A stretch of 64,000 nucleotides of DNA from Modicisalibacter muralis (GTDB lineage Bacteria > Pseudomonadota > Gammaproteobacteria > Pseudomonadales > Halomonadaceae). The stretch spans positions 62,001 through 126,000 of the forward strand of contig NZ_FNGI01000010.1 of assembly GCF_900102945.1 (NCBI RefSeq), written 5' to 3'. Below, piece after piece: positions 12,913-21,778 of the stretch (position 1 is the first letter of the stretch; the number at the start of each line of letters is the position of its first letter). The notes under the pieces are model-generated. The model saw nothing but the letters and a program-made list of their open reading frames with translations. It had not been told where the DNA came from and searched no databases. The translations under genes and the position numbers were made by a program.

Positions 12913-13359
12913 TCAGCGCCGCGACTTTGGCTTCTGTAGCCGATAGAGCTCGCGGATCAACGCCCGGCAGCCCTTCCAGCAGCGCTCGATTACCGGTTCG
13001 ATGGGGTCGGGGAGGGGATGTGTATACAGCGTCGATAGTGCTTGCATGACCACGCGCTCCTGCTCGAGCAATTCACCGACCAGTACCTGGCTGTCATCGC
13101 CGACAAAGCTCTTCAGGCGACTCCATAGCCACAGGTAATCGTCACGCTCGACATCGGCATCGCGAGGTAGCAGTTTGAGGTGTCGCTTGGCCAGAGTTCG
13201 CAGTTCGCGCATGGCCTCGCTGCGTTCATCGTAATGCGGCTTCAGGGCGTCGCGCAGCGAGGGACGCAGGCGTTCGAGATTGTCCTGAAAATAATCCAGG
13301 CTGTCAGCCAGCGCTTCCAGCACGCTATCCATCGCCACCTGGCGATTATCGAGAAACAT
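12913..13359 (-). CDS. Unrecognised all-helical protein
   Basis: A 148-residue soluble protein, rich in Leu, Glu and Arg. It is predicted almost entirely helical from its heptad-like pattern (SVLEALADSLDYFQDNLERL; ELRTLAKRHLKLLPRDADVE). It has one cysteine, no signal peptide and no membrane segment. I do not recognise the family. A strong GGAGGAGG ribosome site precedes the ATG and lies inside a small inverted repeat. Convergent with the SanA-like gene; the rimK unit lies upstream on the same strand. Confidence 0.75.
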   Translation of the reverse strand: MFLDNRQVAMDSVLEALADSLDYFQDNLERLRPSLRDALKPHYDERSEAMRELRTLAKRHLKLLPRDADVERDDYLWLWSRLKSFVGDDSQVLVGELLEQERVVMQALSTLYTHPLPDPIEPVIERCWKGCRALIRELYRLQKPKSRR

Positions 13360-13489
13360 GAGCGGTCACCTCCTCCGGTGACACGAATTGTGCGGGGGGA
13401 AACAGTGTTTTGCTACCCCCGGCGACAAGAAAATGTGTGTTTCCGGTTATTGTTATTTGCAATGTCATGGCAATGCCTCGCCTGGCGAA

Positions 13490-14398
13490 TCATCCCTTGG
13501 GTTTGGGCGGCGCCTTGCGCGGTGGGCAGGCGTGTTTTTCCAGGTGTTCGATGATCAGCCCGGCGATGTCCTTGCCGGTCGCGGTCTCGATACCCTGAAG
13601 CCCGGGCGATGAGTTGACTTCCATGATAACCGGCCCGTGATTGGAACGCAGCAGGTCGACGCCGGCCACGCGCAAGCCCATGGCCTTGGCTGCGCGAATC
13701 GCCGTCGAACGTTCCTCGGGAGTGATGCGAATCACGCTGGCGCTGCCGCCACGGTGCAGATTGGAGCGGAATTCGCCTTCGGCGGCCTGGCGTTTCATCG
13801 ACGCCACCACCTTGTCGCCAATCACCAAACAGCGAATATCGGCGCCCTTGGCCTCCTTGATGTATTCCTGAACCATGATGTTGGCTTTCATGCCCATGAA
13901 AGCCTGAATCACTGATTCGGCGGCCTGATTGGTTTCCGCCAGCACCACGCCGATGCCTTGGGTTCCTTCCAGCAGCTTGATCACCAGCGGCGCGCCCTTG
14001 ACCATGGTGATCAAATCGGGAATGTCGTCGGGTGAGTGGGCGAAGCCGGTGATCGGCAAGCCGAGCCCCTTGCGCGAGAGCAGTTGCAGCGAGCGCAACT
14101 TGTCGCGTGAGCGGGTGATGGAAACGTTGTCGTTGAGCACATAGGTACTCATCATCTCGAACTGACGCAGCACCGCGCAGCCGTAGAAGGTCACCGAGGC
14201 GCCGATACGCGGGATCACCGCATCGAAGGGTTCGAGCTCGGCGCCTTTGTAGTGGATCGACGGACGATGGGAAGCGATGTTCATATAACAGCGCAGGGTG
14301 TCGACCACGCGCACGCTATGGCCACGGCTTTCTCCGGCCTCGATCAGGCGGCGAGTGGAGTACAGGTTGCGATTACGCGACAGCAGGGCGATGTGCAT
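13490..14398 (-). CDS. rimK: RimK, ribosomal protein S6-glutamate ligase
   Basis: An ATP-grasp ligase that adds glutamates to the C-terminus of ribosomal protein S6, altering ribosome function. The 302 residues begin [20 protein letters not shown], the RimK start, and contain [19 protein letters not shown], the ATP-grasp loop [17 protein letters not shown]-like segment and the metal site [13 protein letters not shown]. The frame extends upstream without homology, so I start at 14398. It is 44 bases downstream of a RimB-like protease gene on the same strand. The tail is Lys/Pro-rich. Confidence 0.95.
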   Translation of the reverse strand: MHIALLSRNRNLYSTRRLIEAGESRGHSVRVVDTLRCYMNIASHRPSIHYKGAELEPFDAVIPRIGASVTFYGCAVLRQFEMMSTYVLNDNVSITRSRDKLRSLQLLSRKGLGLPITGFAHSPDDIPDLITMVKGAPLVIKLLEGTQGIGVVLAETNQAAESVIQAFMGMKANIMVQEYIKEAKGADIRCLVIGDKVVASMKRQAAEGEFRSNLHRGGSASVIRITPEERSTAIRAAKAMGLRVAGVDLLRSNHGPVIMEVNSSPGLQGIETATGKDIAGLIIEHLEKHACPPRKAPPKPKG

Positions 14399-14442
14399 GG
14401 TTGTTCTCCGGCCAGGCGAAATGGGAAGCGTGGGTGTCAGGG

Positions 14443-14880
14443 TCAGGGCTCGCCATGCAGGAAGGCGGCACCGGGCGCCACCAGCAGCCGGCGCATGGCG
14501 CGGCGCCCGAGCAGCATCGGGTGGCGCATGTCGCGTCGGTCGGTGAGCGTCAATTCGACCGGGTAATCCAGCTCGCCGAGCCGCATGCGCGTGCGGATGA
14601 CATAGCGCCACTGCGCCTGGCCGTTGGAGCTGGTGACCTTGCGACGGTCGTGCAAATGCATCCTGACGGGATGCACGGGACTGTCGGGACCACCGCCACG
14701 CGTCACGAAGCTGACCCACATGTGGCCATCTTCCTCGAAGGACTCGATATCCTCGGCGTGCAGCGCCGAGGTACGCGCGCCAGAGTCGGCTTTGCAGCAC
14801 AGCGTCAGGCCGAGTTCCGGCAGGGTGACCATCTCGCGACGGCCGATGACCGCCTTGGCATGATAGGGCAGTGCTTTCAT
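14443..14880 (-). CDS. RimB-like retropepsin-type protease (Pfam Zn_protease family)
   Basis: A 145-residue member of the small protein family annotated as ATP-dependent zinc proteases, whose fold is that of retropepsin-like aspartic proteases. The signature [13 protein letters not shown] (about 30-42), with the catalytic Asp-Ser-Gly, is intact, as is [15 protein letters not shown] near the C-terminus. In Pseudomonas, RimB acts with RimK to control S6 glutamylation, and the immediate downstream rimK supports that role here. No rimA-type phosphodiesterase gene is adjacent. Confidence 0.88.
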   Translation of the reverse strand: MKALPYHAKAVIGRREMVTLPELGLTLCCKADSGARTSALHAEDIESFEEDGHMWVSFVTRGGGPDSPVHPVRMHLHDRRKVTSSNGQAQWRYVIRTRMRLGELDYPVELTLTDRRDMRHPMLLGRRAMRRLLVAPGAAFLHGEP

Positions 14881-14904
14881 GATTCGAACACTCGGCTCAG
14901 CGAT

Positions 14905-15957
14905 TCAATTCGGCTTGGCCAGATCGGCCAGACACCGGCCCACGGCGCCATCCGGCGCGGCTTGGCGCAGGCTCATCAGCAGTGGTAGACGCAGGCGCGG
15001 GATCAGCGCCAGATCGCGTACCACGATGGCAAAATCGGTACGTTCATCGTTGGCCAGCGCGTCGAGAAAGCGCGGCAGGCGTTCTGCGTCTTCGAGCTGG
15101 GCCCAGCCGCGCGCGGCAATGGCGGCCAGCAGGTCCGGGCCATGGGCCGGCGCATCGACGAGCAGCGTGTCGTACCAGGGGCCGACAATATCGCGTGCGC
15201 CCTGGCCGACGGCCCGCACGCAGGCGCACAACGTTTCGCTGTCACCGCGCAATACGGCCTGCTCGCCGCGCTCGGTCAGTGCCTGGCAGAGCGCTGGCGC
15301 TGGCTCGACATGCTCCAGACAGTGACATAACGCTCGTACGACTTCCACCGGGAGCGCCGGTAGTTGCGTGGCCAGCCGCCCGGCCTGCTTAGTGTCGTGG
15401 CGTATCGCGAAATCGGCAAGCCCCTGTAGCCCCAGTGCCTGCCATTGGCCCGACGTCGTCGAATCGCTGAGTTGCCCAGTGAGATAACCCTCGGCGAATT
15501 CCAGGTGTTCGCTGGCGCCGCGTTCCAGGTCAGCATTGGCACGCGCATGCAGTACGGCCCGCTGGGTCATGTCTGGCGTGAAGGCGAGTGGGTTGTCCTT
15601 CATAAGGTTGTCGATGCCAGCGCTGCCGGCAGTATCGCCAGCCTCATGCGTGCTACGCCCGAGCGTTTCCAACAGGCGCCGGAGAAAGGCGTCGCGCGGG
15701 GCGGGGTCGAGATGGCCTTGTTCATCCAGCGGCAGTGACAGGAACCAGATCAACGGATCGCCATCGGTGTCGCCGAGCTGGAAGACGCAGGCCAGTTGGG
15801 CGCGGCCCAGCCACGGGCGGGGCCAGGCGATCTCGCCGGCCTCGAAGTCCGCCAGTGTCGCGGCAGTGCAGGGCGTTACCTGCCTGCCCAGGGTATAGAA
15901 GCGCGTGTGCGCGCCGCTGCGCGCGAAAAAATCGCCAAGGGAGAGAATCGGTTGCAT
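14905..15957 (-). CDS. DUF3549 family protein
   Basis: A conserved 350-residue cytoplasmic protein of unknown function found in Pseudomonas and Halomonas relatives. Family hallmarks are the start MQPILSLGDFFARSGAHTRF, YTLGRQVTPC and the FLSLPLDEQGHLDPAPRDAFLRRLLE segment. The rest is helical and Leu/Ala-rich with a repeat-like character. ATG 15957 is preceded by GAGGATGTC; a longer upstream frame has no family similarity. It precedes the RimB/RimK pair on the same strand with a 24-base gap and may be co-transcribed. Confidence 0.85.
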   Translation of the reverse strand: MQPILSLGDFFARSGAHTRFYTLGRQVTPCTAATLADFEAGEIAWPRPWLGRAQLACVFQLGDTDGDPLIWFLSLPLDEQGHLDPAPRDAFLRRLLETLGRSTHEAGDTAGSAGIDNLMKDNPLAFTPDMTQRAVLHARANADLERGASEHLEFAEGYLTGQLSDSTTSGQWQALGLQGLADFAIRHDTKQAGRLATQLPALPVEVVRALCHCLEHVEPAPALCQALTERGEQAVLRGDSETLCACVRAVGQGARDIVGPWYDTLLVDAPAHGPDLLAAIAARGWAQLEDAERLPRFLDALANDERTDFAIVVRDLALIPRLRLPLLMSLRQAAPDGAVGRCLADLAKPN

Positions 15958-16265
15958 GACATCCTCACGTTCAGGCCGCGCACTGTAGCGTGTCGGTGGT
16001 GTTCTTTCCATGCTTGCGGTCCAGGCGCTGGTTAAAAAATGATCGCCTGACCCAAGCGACCATGGCCTGTGGGCAAGCGTGATTTTTCCCAAGCTTATCC
16101 ACAGTCTCCTTCAAGAATTCTGTGAATCGCTCACAGCGTTTATCGTTATGCTGGAAATAGCCAGGTGCTATTAGCCAAAATAGGCTTGATTCTCTAAGCT
16201 ATGTAACCAAACGGAATAAATGACTTTTCGATTATTCCTTTTCAATCAATCAACGGAGCATTGTC
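15958..16265 (+). promoter_or_regulatory. 308-base intergenic region upstream of an amino acid ABC operon
   Basis: There is no gene here. It contains a perfect DnaA-type 9-mer TTATCCACA (16095-16103), a dyad CTGTGA-N5-TCACAG (16120-16136) resembling a CRP site with one base too few in the spacer, and a dyad GGAATAA-N12-TTATTCC (16213-16238) 30 bases before the start codon. The two dyads are candidate operators for the divergent genes. No convincing -35/-10 pair was found. Confidence 0.4.
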
Positions 16266-17033
16266 ATGCTACGCACTCTTTCGCTTGCACTGTTTGCCGC
16301 CGTGCTGGGGCTGGGAAGCCAAGCTTATGCACAGACCCAGGATAATGACGATATCCTCAAGGTTGGCATGTCGGGGCGCTATTTCCCCTTCACCTTCGTC
16401 GAGCAGGACCAGTTGCAAGGCTTTGAAGTCGATGTGATGAAGGCCGTCGCCGAGCGTATCGGCGTCGACGTGAAATTCGTCACCGCCAACTTCTCGGGGC
16501 TGTTCGGCATGCTCGAATCCGGCCGCATCGATACCATCGCCAACCAGATCACACTGACCGAAGAGCGTCGCGAGGCCTACGCCTTTACTCAGCCGTACGT
16601 CTATGACGGCGCCCAGGTGGTGACGCGCGAAGGCAACGACGAGATCGAAGGGGTCGAGGACCTGCGTGGCAAGACGGTAGCGGTCAACCTGGGCTCCAAC
16701 TTCGAGAACCTGCTGCGCGAACTGCCGTATGCCGATGAGATAGAGATTCGTACCTATGAGTCGAACCTCGAGCAGGATACCGCGCTGGGCCGTGTCGACG
16801 CCTTCGTCATGGACCGCGTCAGCGCCAGCCAGGTGATCAAGGAGAAGCCGCTACCGCTGGAATTGGCCGGCAAGCCGTTCTCCGAAATCCATAACGCCTT
16901 GCCGTTCCGCGATACCGAAGAAGGTCGCGCGATGCGGGACCGTGTCGATGCGGCGCTGACCGAGCTCAAGGAAGACGGTACCCTGGCCGCGATCTCCGAA
17001 GAGTGGTTCGGCAGCGACATTACCCAACCCTGA
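16266..17033 (+). CDS. Periplasmic amino acid-binding protein of a polar amino acid ABC transporter
   Basis: Solute receptor of an importer of the FliY/cystine and polar amino acid group. The 255 residues have a signal peptide (cleavage near AYA-QTQ, residue 22) and a family 3 binding-protein domain: LKVGMSGRYFPFTFVE, LQGFEVDVMKAVAERIG, FGMLESGRIDTIANQ and LRGKTVAVNLGSNFE. Closest in pattern to cystine receptors, but the ligand cannot be fixed from sequence. The ATG follows ACGGAGCATTGTC. Permease and ATPase genes follow. Confidence 0.9.
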   Translation: MLRTLSLALFAAVLGLGSQAYAQTQDNDDILKVGMSGRYFPFTFVEQDQLQGFEVDVMKAVAERIGVDVKFVTANFSGLFGMLESGRIDTIANQITLTEERREAYAFTQPYVYDGAQVVTREGNDEIEGVEDLRGKTVAVNLGSNFENLLRELPYADEIEIRTYESNLEQDTALGRVDAFVMDRVSASQVIKEKPLPLELAGKPFSEIHNALPFRDTEEGRAMRDRVDAALTELKEDGTLAAISEEWFGSDITQP

Positions 17034-17053
17034 GCGCGTCCGTGGAGAGCTGA

Positions 17054-17728
17054 ATGAACGTGCTCGATATCGACTACATGCTGGGGCTGGTGCCGGTTCT
17101 ACTCGGCTACCTGCCCCTGACTCTGGAGATGGCCGTCGCCGGCATGCTGCTGGCGCTGGTGCTGGCCTGCCTGTTGGCGGTGGTGCGAGTCCTCGAGATT
17201 CCCGGACTCAATGCTTTCACGCTGCTGTTCATCTCCTTTTTTCGCGGTACGCCGCTGTTGGTTCAGCTATTCCTGTTCTATTACGGCCTGCCACAAATAT
17301 TCAGCGTGCTGACCCAGATCAATGGCATCACCGCGACCATCATGGGGCTGACGCTGCACTTCTCGGCCTACATGGCCGAGTCGATCCGGGCCGCCATCGT
17401 CGGGGTCGACCGCAGCCAGACCGAAGCCGCGCTATCGGTCGGCATGACCAATGCCCAGTTGATGCGGCGTATCGTTCTGCCGCAGGCGACTCGCGTGGCC
17501 GTGCCGACCCTGATGAATTACTTCATCGACATCATCAAGGCGACCTCGCTGGCCTTCACCCTCGGCGTCACCGAATTGATGGGCGCGACGCAGAAGGAAG
17601 CGGCGGGTAGCTTCCTCTACTTCGAGGCCTTCATCACCGTGGCGATCATGTATTGGGGCATCGTCGAGCTGTTGTCGTGGGTACAGCGGCGTCTGGAAGC
17701 GCGCTTCAACGAGGCCTATCAACGATGA
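17054..17728 (+). CDS. Polar amino acid ABC transporter permease
   Basis: Inner-membrane permease of the HisMQ type, 224 residues, with about five membrane segments. It shows the signature [20 protein letters not shown] and the cytoplasmic EAA loop ([24 protein letters not shown]), which contacts the ATPase. Only one permease gene is present, so the transporter would be a homodimer in the membrane, as for YecS-type cystine systems. The stop overlaps the ATPase start (ATGA). Confidence 0.93.
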   Translation: MNVLDIDYMLGLVPVLLGYLPLTLEMAVAGMLLALVLACLLAVVRVLEIPGLNAFTLLFISFFRGTPLLVQLFLFYYGLPQIFSVLTQINGITATIMGLTLHFSAYMAESIRAAIVGVDRSQTEAALSVGMTNAQLMRRIVLPQATRVAVPTLMNYFIDIIKATSLAFTLGVTELMGATQKEAAGSFLYFEAFITVAIMYWGIVELLSWVQRRLEARFNEAYQR

Positions 17729-18480
17729 TCGCTATTCAAGGACTGACCAAGCGTTTCGGCGATGCCACCGTGCTCGACGCTATCGATCTGAATATCGAGA
17801 GGGGTGAGATCATTGTGGTCATCGGCCCTTCGGGGACGGGCAAGTCGACACTGCTGCGTTGCGTTAATTTTCTCGAGCGGCCCAACGCGGGGCGCATTCA
17901 GGTCGGCGATCTGAGCGTCGATACCACGCGAGCTCGCAAGAAGGAGATTCTCGAACTGCGTCGCCGCACGGCGTTCGTGTTCCAGAACTACGCGCTGTTC
18001 GCCAACAAGACGGCGCTGGAGAATATCGCCGAGGGCCTGATCGTGGTAAACCGCTGGAGCAAGCCCAAGGCGCACGCCAGGGCGCGCGAGATCCTCGAGC
18101 GTATCGGTCTGGCCGACAAGGCCGATGCCTACCCGGCGTCGATGTCCGGCGGTCAGCAGCAACGCGTGGGTATCGGGCGGGCGATGGCCGCCCAGGCCGA
18201 GGTGATTCTGTTCGACGAGCCGACCTCATCGCTGGATCCCGAGTGGGTCGAAGAGGTGCTGGGCTTGATGAAGCAGTTGGCGTACGAACGCCAGACCATG
18301 CTGGTGGTCACTCACGAGATGGGTTTCGCTCGCGATGTCGCCGATCGGGTGCTGTTCATGGATGGAGGCCGGATCGTCGAGCAGGGCCCGCCGGAGGAGT
18401 TGTTCTCCAAACCCAAGGACGAACGCACGCGCAGTTTCCTGCGCAAGATATTGGCTAACCAGGTAGAGGTTCAACCATGA
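17725..18480 (+). CDS. Polar amino acid ABC transporter ATPase
   Basis: The 251-residue ATP-binding subunit has Walker [11 protein letters not shown]-loop [17 protein letters not shown], signature [16 protein letters not shown], Walker [15 protein letters not shown] and the switch histidine [15 protein letters not shown]. It fits the HisP/GlnQ family. Both ends overlap neighbours by four bases (permease before, YqcC after), so the three transporter genes and the YqcC gene form one tightly coupled operon. Confidence 0.95.
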   Translation: MIAIQGLTKRFGDATVLDAIDLNIERGEIIVVIGPSGTGKSTLLRCVNFLERPNAGRIQVGDLSVDTTRARKKEILELRRRTAFVFQNYALFANKTALENIAEGLIVVNRWSKPKAHARAREILERIGLADKADAYPASMSGGQQQRVGIGRAMAAQAEVILFDEPTSSLDPEWVEEVLGLMKQLAYERQTMLVVTHEMGFARDVADRVLFMDGGRIVEQGPPEELFSKPKDERTRSFLRKILANQVEVQP

Positions 18481-18803
18481 TCGTGCACGACGAACTCGAT
18501 CAGGCGCTGACCCGCCTCGAAGCGACGTTGCGCAGCGTCGACTTATGGAACACGCCCTATCCCGATGCCGAGGCTTTCGATAGCCAGGAGCCTTTCTGCG
18601 TGGATACCATGACGCTGCCGCAATGGCTGCGCTACGTGTTTATCGCCCGCTTGCGGGCACTGGTAGAAGGGCAGCGGCCACTGCCTGCGACTTGTCAGGT
18701 GGCGCCAGCCGCCGAAGCTTACCTGCAACACGCCAAGCCGAGCACGCGCCTGCTGGTGGTCGAAGCGATTGCCGATGTGGATCGCATCGTTACCCAAGGA
18801 TAG
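18477..18803 (+). CDS. YqcC family protein (DUF446)
   Basis: A 108-residue cytoplasmic protein of the YqcC family, whose structure is a helical bundle and whose role is unknown. The hallmark segment [20 protein letters not shown] (about 40-59) is present, followed by [19 protein letters not shown]. It overlaps the ATPase gene by four bases, an unusual partner for this family, which more often sits next to the tRNA pseudouridine synthase gene truC. Its presence in the transport operon may be incidental coupling. Confidence 0.85.
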   Translation: MIVHDELDQALTRLEATLRSVDLWNTPYPDAEAFDSQEPFCVDTMTLPQWLRYVFIARLRALVEGQRPLPATCQVAPAAEAYLQHAKPSTRLLVVEAIADVDRIVTQG

Positions 18804-18818
18804 GCGGATATTCCTGCA

Positions 18819-18849
18819 TAAAAAAAACGCCGGGTACGTACCCGGCGTT
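18819..18849 (-). terminator. Intrinsic terminator of the ompW-like gene
   Basis: A perfect 12-base-arm palindrome (18826-18849) is followed on the minus strand by a run of Ts (18825-18819). It lies between two convergent genes and has no T run in the plus direction. Confidence 0.85.
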
Positions 18850-18879
18850 GCTAACTAGCAAAAGGAACAGCAAAGTCGT

Positions 18880-19461
18880 TTAGAAGCTGAACGTCACGCC
18901 GCCGCCAACGATGATCGGGTCGATATCGGCCTCGTTGCTGACGCCGTTGAGGCTATAGTCGGCATCGAGGTTGGTATAGGAGGCAAAGCCGTTGAGCGCC
19001 AGGTTTTCGGTAACCATCAGGTCGACGCCCAACTCACCCTTGGGAGCCCAGGTGTTGTCGATGCTCAGGCCGTCGCTTTCACTCGAGAAGCGCGTGTAGT
19101 TGGCACCCACTCCGGCGTAAGGCTGAATGCGTGAGTCGAGACCGCCCAACGGATAGTACTGCACCATCAGGTCGAACGGCTGTTGCTCGAACTTACCACT
19201 GTAGGCATCCTGGTCGAATTCATGCTCGAATTCTTCGCCAGCGCCCAGGCTAATGGCCAGCTTGTCGTGAACCATGAACCCCAGGCTGCCGACGAAGCCG
19301 TTCTCGTTACTGAGCATGCCCTCGGCATCGCCCTCGGGATTGACCTTGGCGATACCGCCACGAACCAGCACGTCACCTGCCTCATAGGCCAAGGCAGCCT
19401 GAGATGCGGCGAAGGTGCTACCGGCGATGATGGCGGCGGAAAGCAGTTTGATCTTGGTCAT
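18880..19461 (-). CDS. ompW: OmpW-family outer membrane beta-barrel protein
   Basis: A 193-residue outer membrane protein with a cleavable signal peptide (MTKIKLLSAAIIAGSTFAAS..ALA, cleavage near 25). It has an eight-strand barrel pattern of alternating residues and the terminal aromatic residue F needed for assembly. OmpW features are AGDVLVRGGIAKVNPEGD at the mature N-terminus, QPYAGVGANYTRF and PIIVGGGVTFSF at the end. OmpW forms a narrow hydrophobic channel and is linked to osmotic and oxidative stress in other bacteria. AAGGAG precedes the ATG; a strong terminator follows. Confidence 0.88.
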   Translation of the reverse strand: MTKIKLLSAAIIAGSTFAASQAALAYEAGDVLVRGGIAKVNPEGDAEGMLSNENGFVGSLGFMVHDKLAISLGAGEEFEHEFDQDAYSGKFEQQPFDLMVQYYPLGGLDSRIQPYAGVGANYTRFSSESDGLSIDNTWAPKGELGVDLMVTENLALNGFASYTNLDADYSLNGVSNEADIDPIIVGGGVTFSF

Positions 19462-19729
19462 GAGAGTTCTCCTTGAAACGAATCCGGAACATCCGGTGTG
19501 ACGGTATTGCCAGTTGCCAACACTTTAAAGGAAACAGTGTTTTTTTACTGTGATTGGCAGTATAGGAAACGCTGTTCGCAATGTCTCGTTAAATTTTGTT
19601 ATTAGACCAATGGGTAATGACTGTCTTTCACTATCGCTAATGAACGTGGCGCCAGGCGGGCGATGAGGTTTAGCGCTTTGTGGCTGGGCAAGCTTTACTG
19701 GAAGGACGACCGCGATAGGAGTCCGAACG

Positions 19730-20026
19730 ATGATGGAGACGCAACGCTGGTATGGACAGGGCGCGCAACTGGTATCGCTGGGGGCGTCGGTGCTATTGGC
19801 GATATGGTTATTGGTCAGGCCCGAGGCAATCGGTGGGCTGGCGCTCGGTTGGCGGTTACCGGTGTGGGCGCTCGGCGTGTGGGCGCTAGGGGCGGGCTTC
19901 TATCACGGCATGGGGCTGGCAGGGCTGCGCACGGGATGGTCACGCGTGCTACTGGGAGCACCGTTGTGCTGGTTATTGCTGATGCTGCTGTTTATTTTGA
20001 TGCTGGTGCGCAGTTGGCTAGGCTAG
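19730..20026 (+). CDS. YbgE-like small membrane protein
   Basis: A 98-residue hydrophobic protein with three predicted membrane segments. The central WALGAGFYHGMGLAGL resembles the WAxxAGxxHGxGF signature of YbgE, a protein encoded in cydAB (cytochrome bd) operons. Here no cyd gene is near, so either it is an orphan YbgE or the resemblance is superficial. AGGAG lies eight bases before the ATG at 19730. A second in-frame ATG immediately follows. Confidence 0.6.
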   Translation: MMETQRWYGQGAQLVSLGASVLLAIWLLVRPEAIGGLALGWRLPVWALGVWALGAGFYHGMGLAGLRTGWSRVLLGAPLCWLLLMLLFILMLVRSWLG

Positions 20027-20059
20027 AAATACATCAGGCCGTATATTCGCAGGCAGTAT

Positions 20060-20083
20060 AAAGGGCTCCCGCAGGAGCCCTTT
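20060..20083. terminator. Bidirectional terminator between ybgE-like gene and putP
   Basis: Arms AAAGGGCTCC and GGAGCCCTTT enclose the loop CGCA. The A and T ends flank the stem on both strands, suiting the convergent arrangement. Confidence 0.75.
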
Positions 20084-20113
20084 GACTACCTTGAATGCCT
20101 AATGCGCACTCTT

Positions 20114-21604
20114 TTAGCGAGCGATTTGCTGATATTCACCCGCATCGGCAGTAACACTGCTCACTACCAGGATGGCAATGAAGGAGGCGATGAAACCAGG
20201 AATGATCTCGTACACACCGGGCCCGCCCATGAACTCTGCGTTCCAGCCCAGTAAAATCCAGATCATGACGGTGGCGGCACCCACAACCATACCCGCGATG
20301 GCACCGGCGCCGTTGGTGCGCGACCACATCAGCGACAGGATGATTAGCGGTCCGAACGCCGCACCAAAGCCTGCCCAGGCGTTACTGACCAGTCCCAGAA
20401 CCTGAGAGTTCGGATCAGATGCAATGACGGCCGCAACCAAACCAACCAGTACGACACTAATCCGGCCTACGCCGACTCTCTCCTTTTCCGTAGCCTCTTT
20501 ACGCAGGAACAGGCGGTAGAAGTCCTCGGTCAGTGATGAAGACGCCACCAGAAGCTGGCTGGAAATGGTGCTCATGATCGCAGCAAGCAGTGCAGCATAG
20601 AGGAAACCGGTGATCAGCGGGTGGAACAGCAGATTCGCCAGGATGATAAAGATCGTTTCCGGATCCTGGACATCCAGACCATTACGGATCGCATAGGCCC
20701 GGCCGAACAAACCCAGAGAGACCGCACCGATCAGGGAGATGAGCATCCAGCTCATGCCGATGTTACGGGCAACAGGAACATCCTTGAGAGACCGGATGGC
20801 CATGAAGCGCACGATGATGTGCGGCTGCCCGAAATAACCCAGCCCCCAGGTCACCGCAGACAACCAGCCGATAAAGGTCAGCCCCTCCGTCCACGATAGT
20901 AGCGTGGGATCGACTTCATTCAGGGTCTGTGAAGCCTGAGCGAAACCGCCGCCACCTTCGCCAAAGATCACAACCGCCGGCATGATCACCAGTGCCAGCA
21001 TCATGATGCAGCCTTGCACGAAGTCCGTCATGCTCACGGCCAGGAAGCCGCCGACGACTGTATAGGCAAGTACCACGCCTAGTGTGATGATGATGCCCGC
21101 CGCGTAGTCGCTCAGGCCGCCAATGTTGATGACTCCGGCAAACGCGCTTTCGAACAACTTACCGCCTGCAACTAGGCCTGATGCCGTGTAAACCGCGAAG
21201 AAGACAACGATGACGATAGCGGATACCGTTCTCAGCGACATTGCCTGAGTCGGGAACCGGTTTGCCAGGAATGCTGGAATGGTTATCGCATTACCATAGT
21301 GAACCGTCTGTTCGCGAAGGCGTGGAGCGACCAGAATCCAGTTGAAAAGCGCACCCACGAGAAGGCCGATACCGATCCAGGCCGAACCCAAACCAGATAC
21401 AAACATGGCCCCGGGCAAACCCAGCAGCAACCAGCCGCTCATGTCCGAAGCGCCGGCCGACAGGGCCGCCACTTGTGGGCTGAGGGCTCGGCCACCCAGC
21501 ATGTAATCTTCAGACGTGGACGTCGATGTGCGCATAGCATAAAGGCCGATGGCGATCATGAGCGCAAAGTAAGCAATAAGACTGATCCAAACACCAATAG
21601 CCAT
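20114..21604 (-). CDS. putP: Sodium/proline symporter PutP
   Basis: Sodium-coupled proline uptake across the inner membrane, 496 residues with about 13 membrane segments (SSS family). Diagnostic stretches are GGRALSPQVAALSAGASDMSG near the N-terminus (the Na+ site and Ser/Asp region), GYFGQPHIIVRFMAIRS and LLAAIMSTISSQLLVASSSL (the second Na+ site). In halophiles proline serves as nutrient and osmoprotectant. It is the last gene of the put cluster, downstream of putA and a disrupted mini-protein gene. CTGGAG lies 11 bases from the ATG. Confidence 0.96.
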   Translation of the reverse strand: MAIGVWISLIAYFALMIAIGLYAMRTSTSTSEDYMLGGRALSPQVAALSAGASDMSGWLLLGLPGAMFVSGLGSAWIGIGLLVGALFNWILVAPRLREQTVHYGNAITIPAFLANRFPTQAMSLRTVSAIVIVVFFAVYTASGLVAGGKLFESAFAGVINIGGLSDYAAGIIITLGVVLAYTVVGGFLAVSMTDFVQGCIMMLALVIMPAVVIFGEGGGGFAQASQTLNEVDPTLLSWTEGLTFIGWLSAVTWGLGYFGQPHIIVRFMAIRSLKDVPVARNIGMSWMLISLIGAVSLGLFGRAYAIRNGLDVQDPETIFIILANLLFHPLITGFLYAALLAAIMSTISSQLLVASSSLTEDFYRLFLRKEATEKERVGVGRISVVLVGLVAAVIASDPNSQVLGLVSNAWAGFGAAFGPLIILSLMWSRTNGAGAIAGMVVGAATVMIWILLGWNAEFMGGPGVYEIIPGFIASFIAILVVSSVTADAGEYQQIAR

Positions 21605-21622
21605 AAAAACGTCTCCAGTTTA

Positions 21623-21735
21623 TTAGGCCGGACGCAGCTCCGGCAGGTTGTTGGTACCGGCTAGAACGCCTATGGCGAGCACACGATCAGGGAGAGTGCG
21701 ACCGTGAGGCCTAGGGTGGCGTTATTTTTAACCAT
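21623..21735 (-). pseudogene. Frameshifted mini-protein gene (one membrane segment) between putA and putP
   Basis: An ATG at 21735 with a good AAGGAAG ribosome site opens a frame that reads MVKNNATLGLTVALSLIVCS-P and stops at 21670. One base added after GTG near 21682 joins it to the frame VLAIGVLAGTNNLPELRPA, which ends in tandem TAA codons 18 bases before putP. The whole element is 113 bases, one short of a 38-codon gene. The joined product would be a 37-residue single-pass membrane peptide. Either a single G was lost (a GTGGTG reduced to GTGTG) or the read has an indel. No family was recognised. Confidence 0.5.
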
Positions 21736-21778
21736 GAGGAACTTCCTTCAGTTTATTGTCGTTAATGACGAGTGGAGA

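Noticed and set aside
14399-14800. A 134-residue N-terminal extension of RimK
   Set aside because: Arg/Ala/Pro-rich translation overlapping the RimB-like gene in another frame; RimK begins at [12 protein letters not shown].
16095-16103. Perfect DnaA box considered as part of a replication origin
   Set aside because: Only one clear box, no AT-rich unwinding region and no dnaA, dnaN, gidA or parAB genes nearby.
18826-18849. Palindrome considered as terminator of the YqcC operon on the plus strand
   Set aside because: The T run is only on the minus-strand side; in the plus direction the stem is followed by GCTAAC.
21670-21735. Programmed -1 frameshifting as explanation for the putA-putP mini-gene
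   Set aside because: No slippery heptamer and no downstream stimulatory structure is visible at the shift point; a one-base loss or a read error is simpler.
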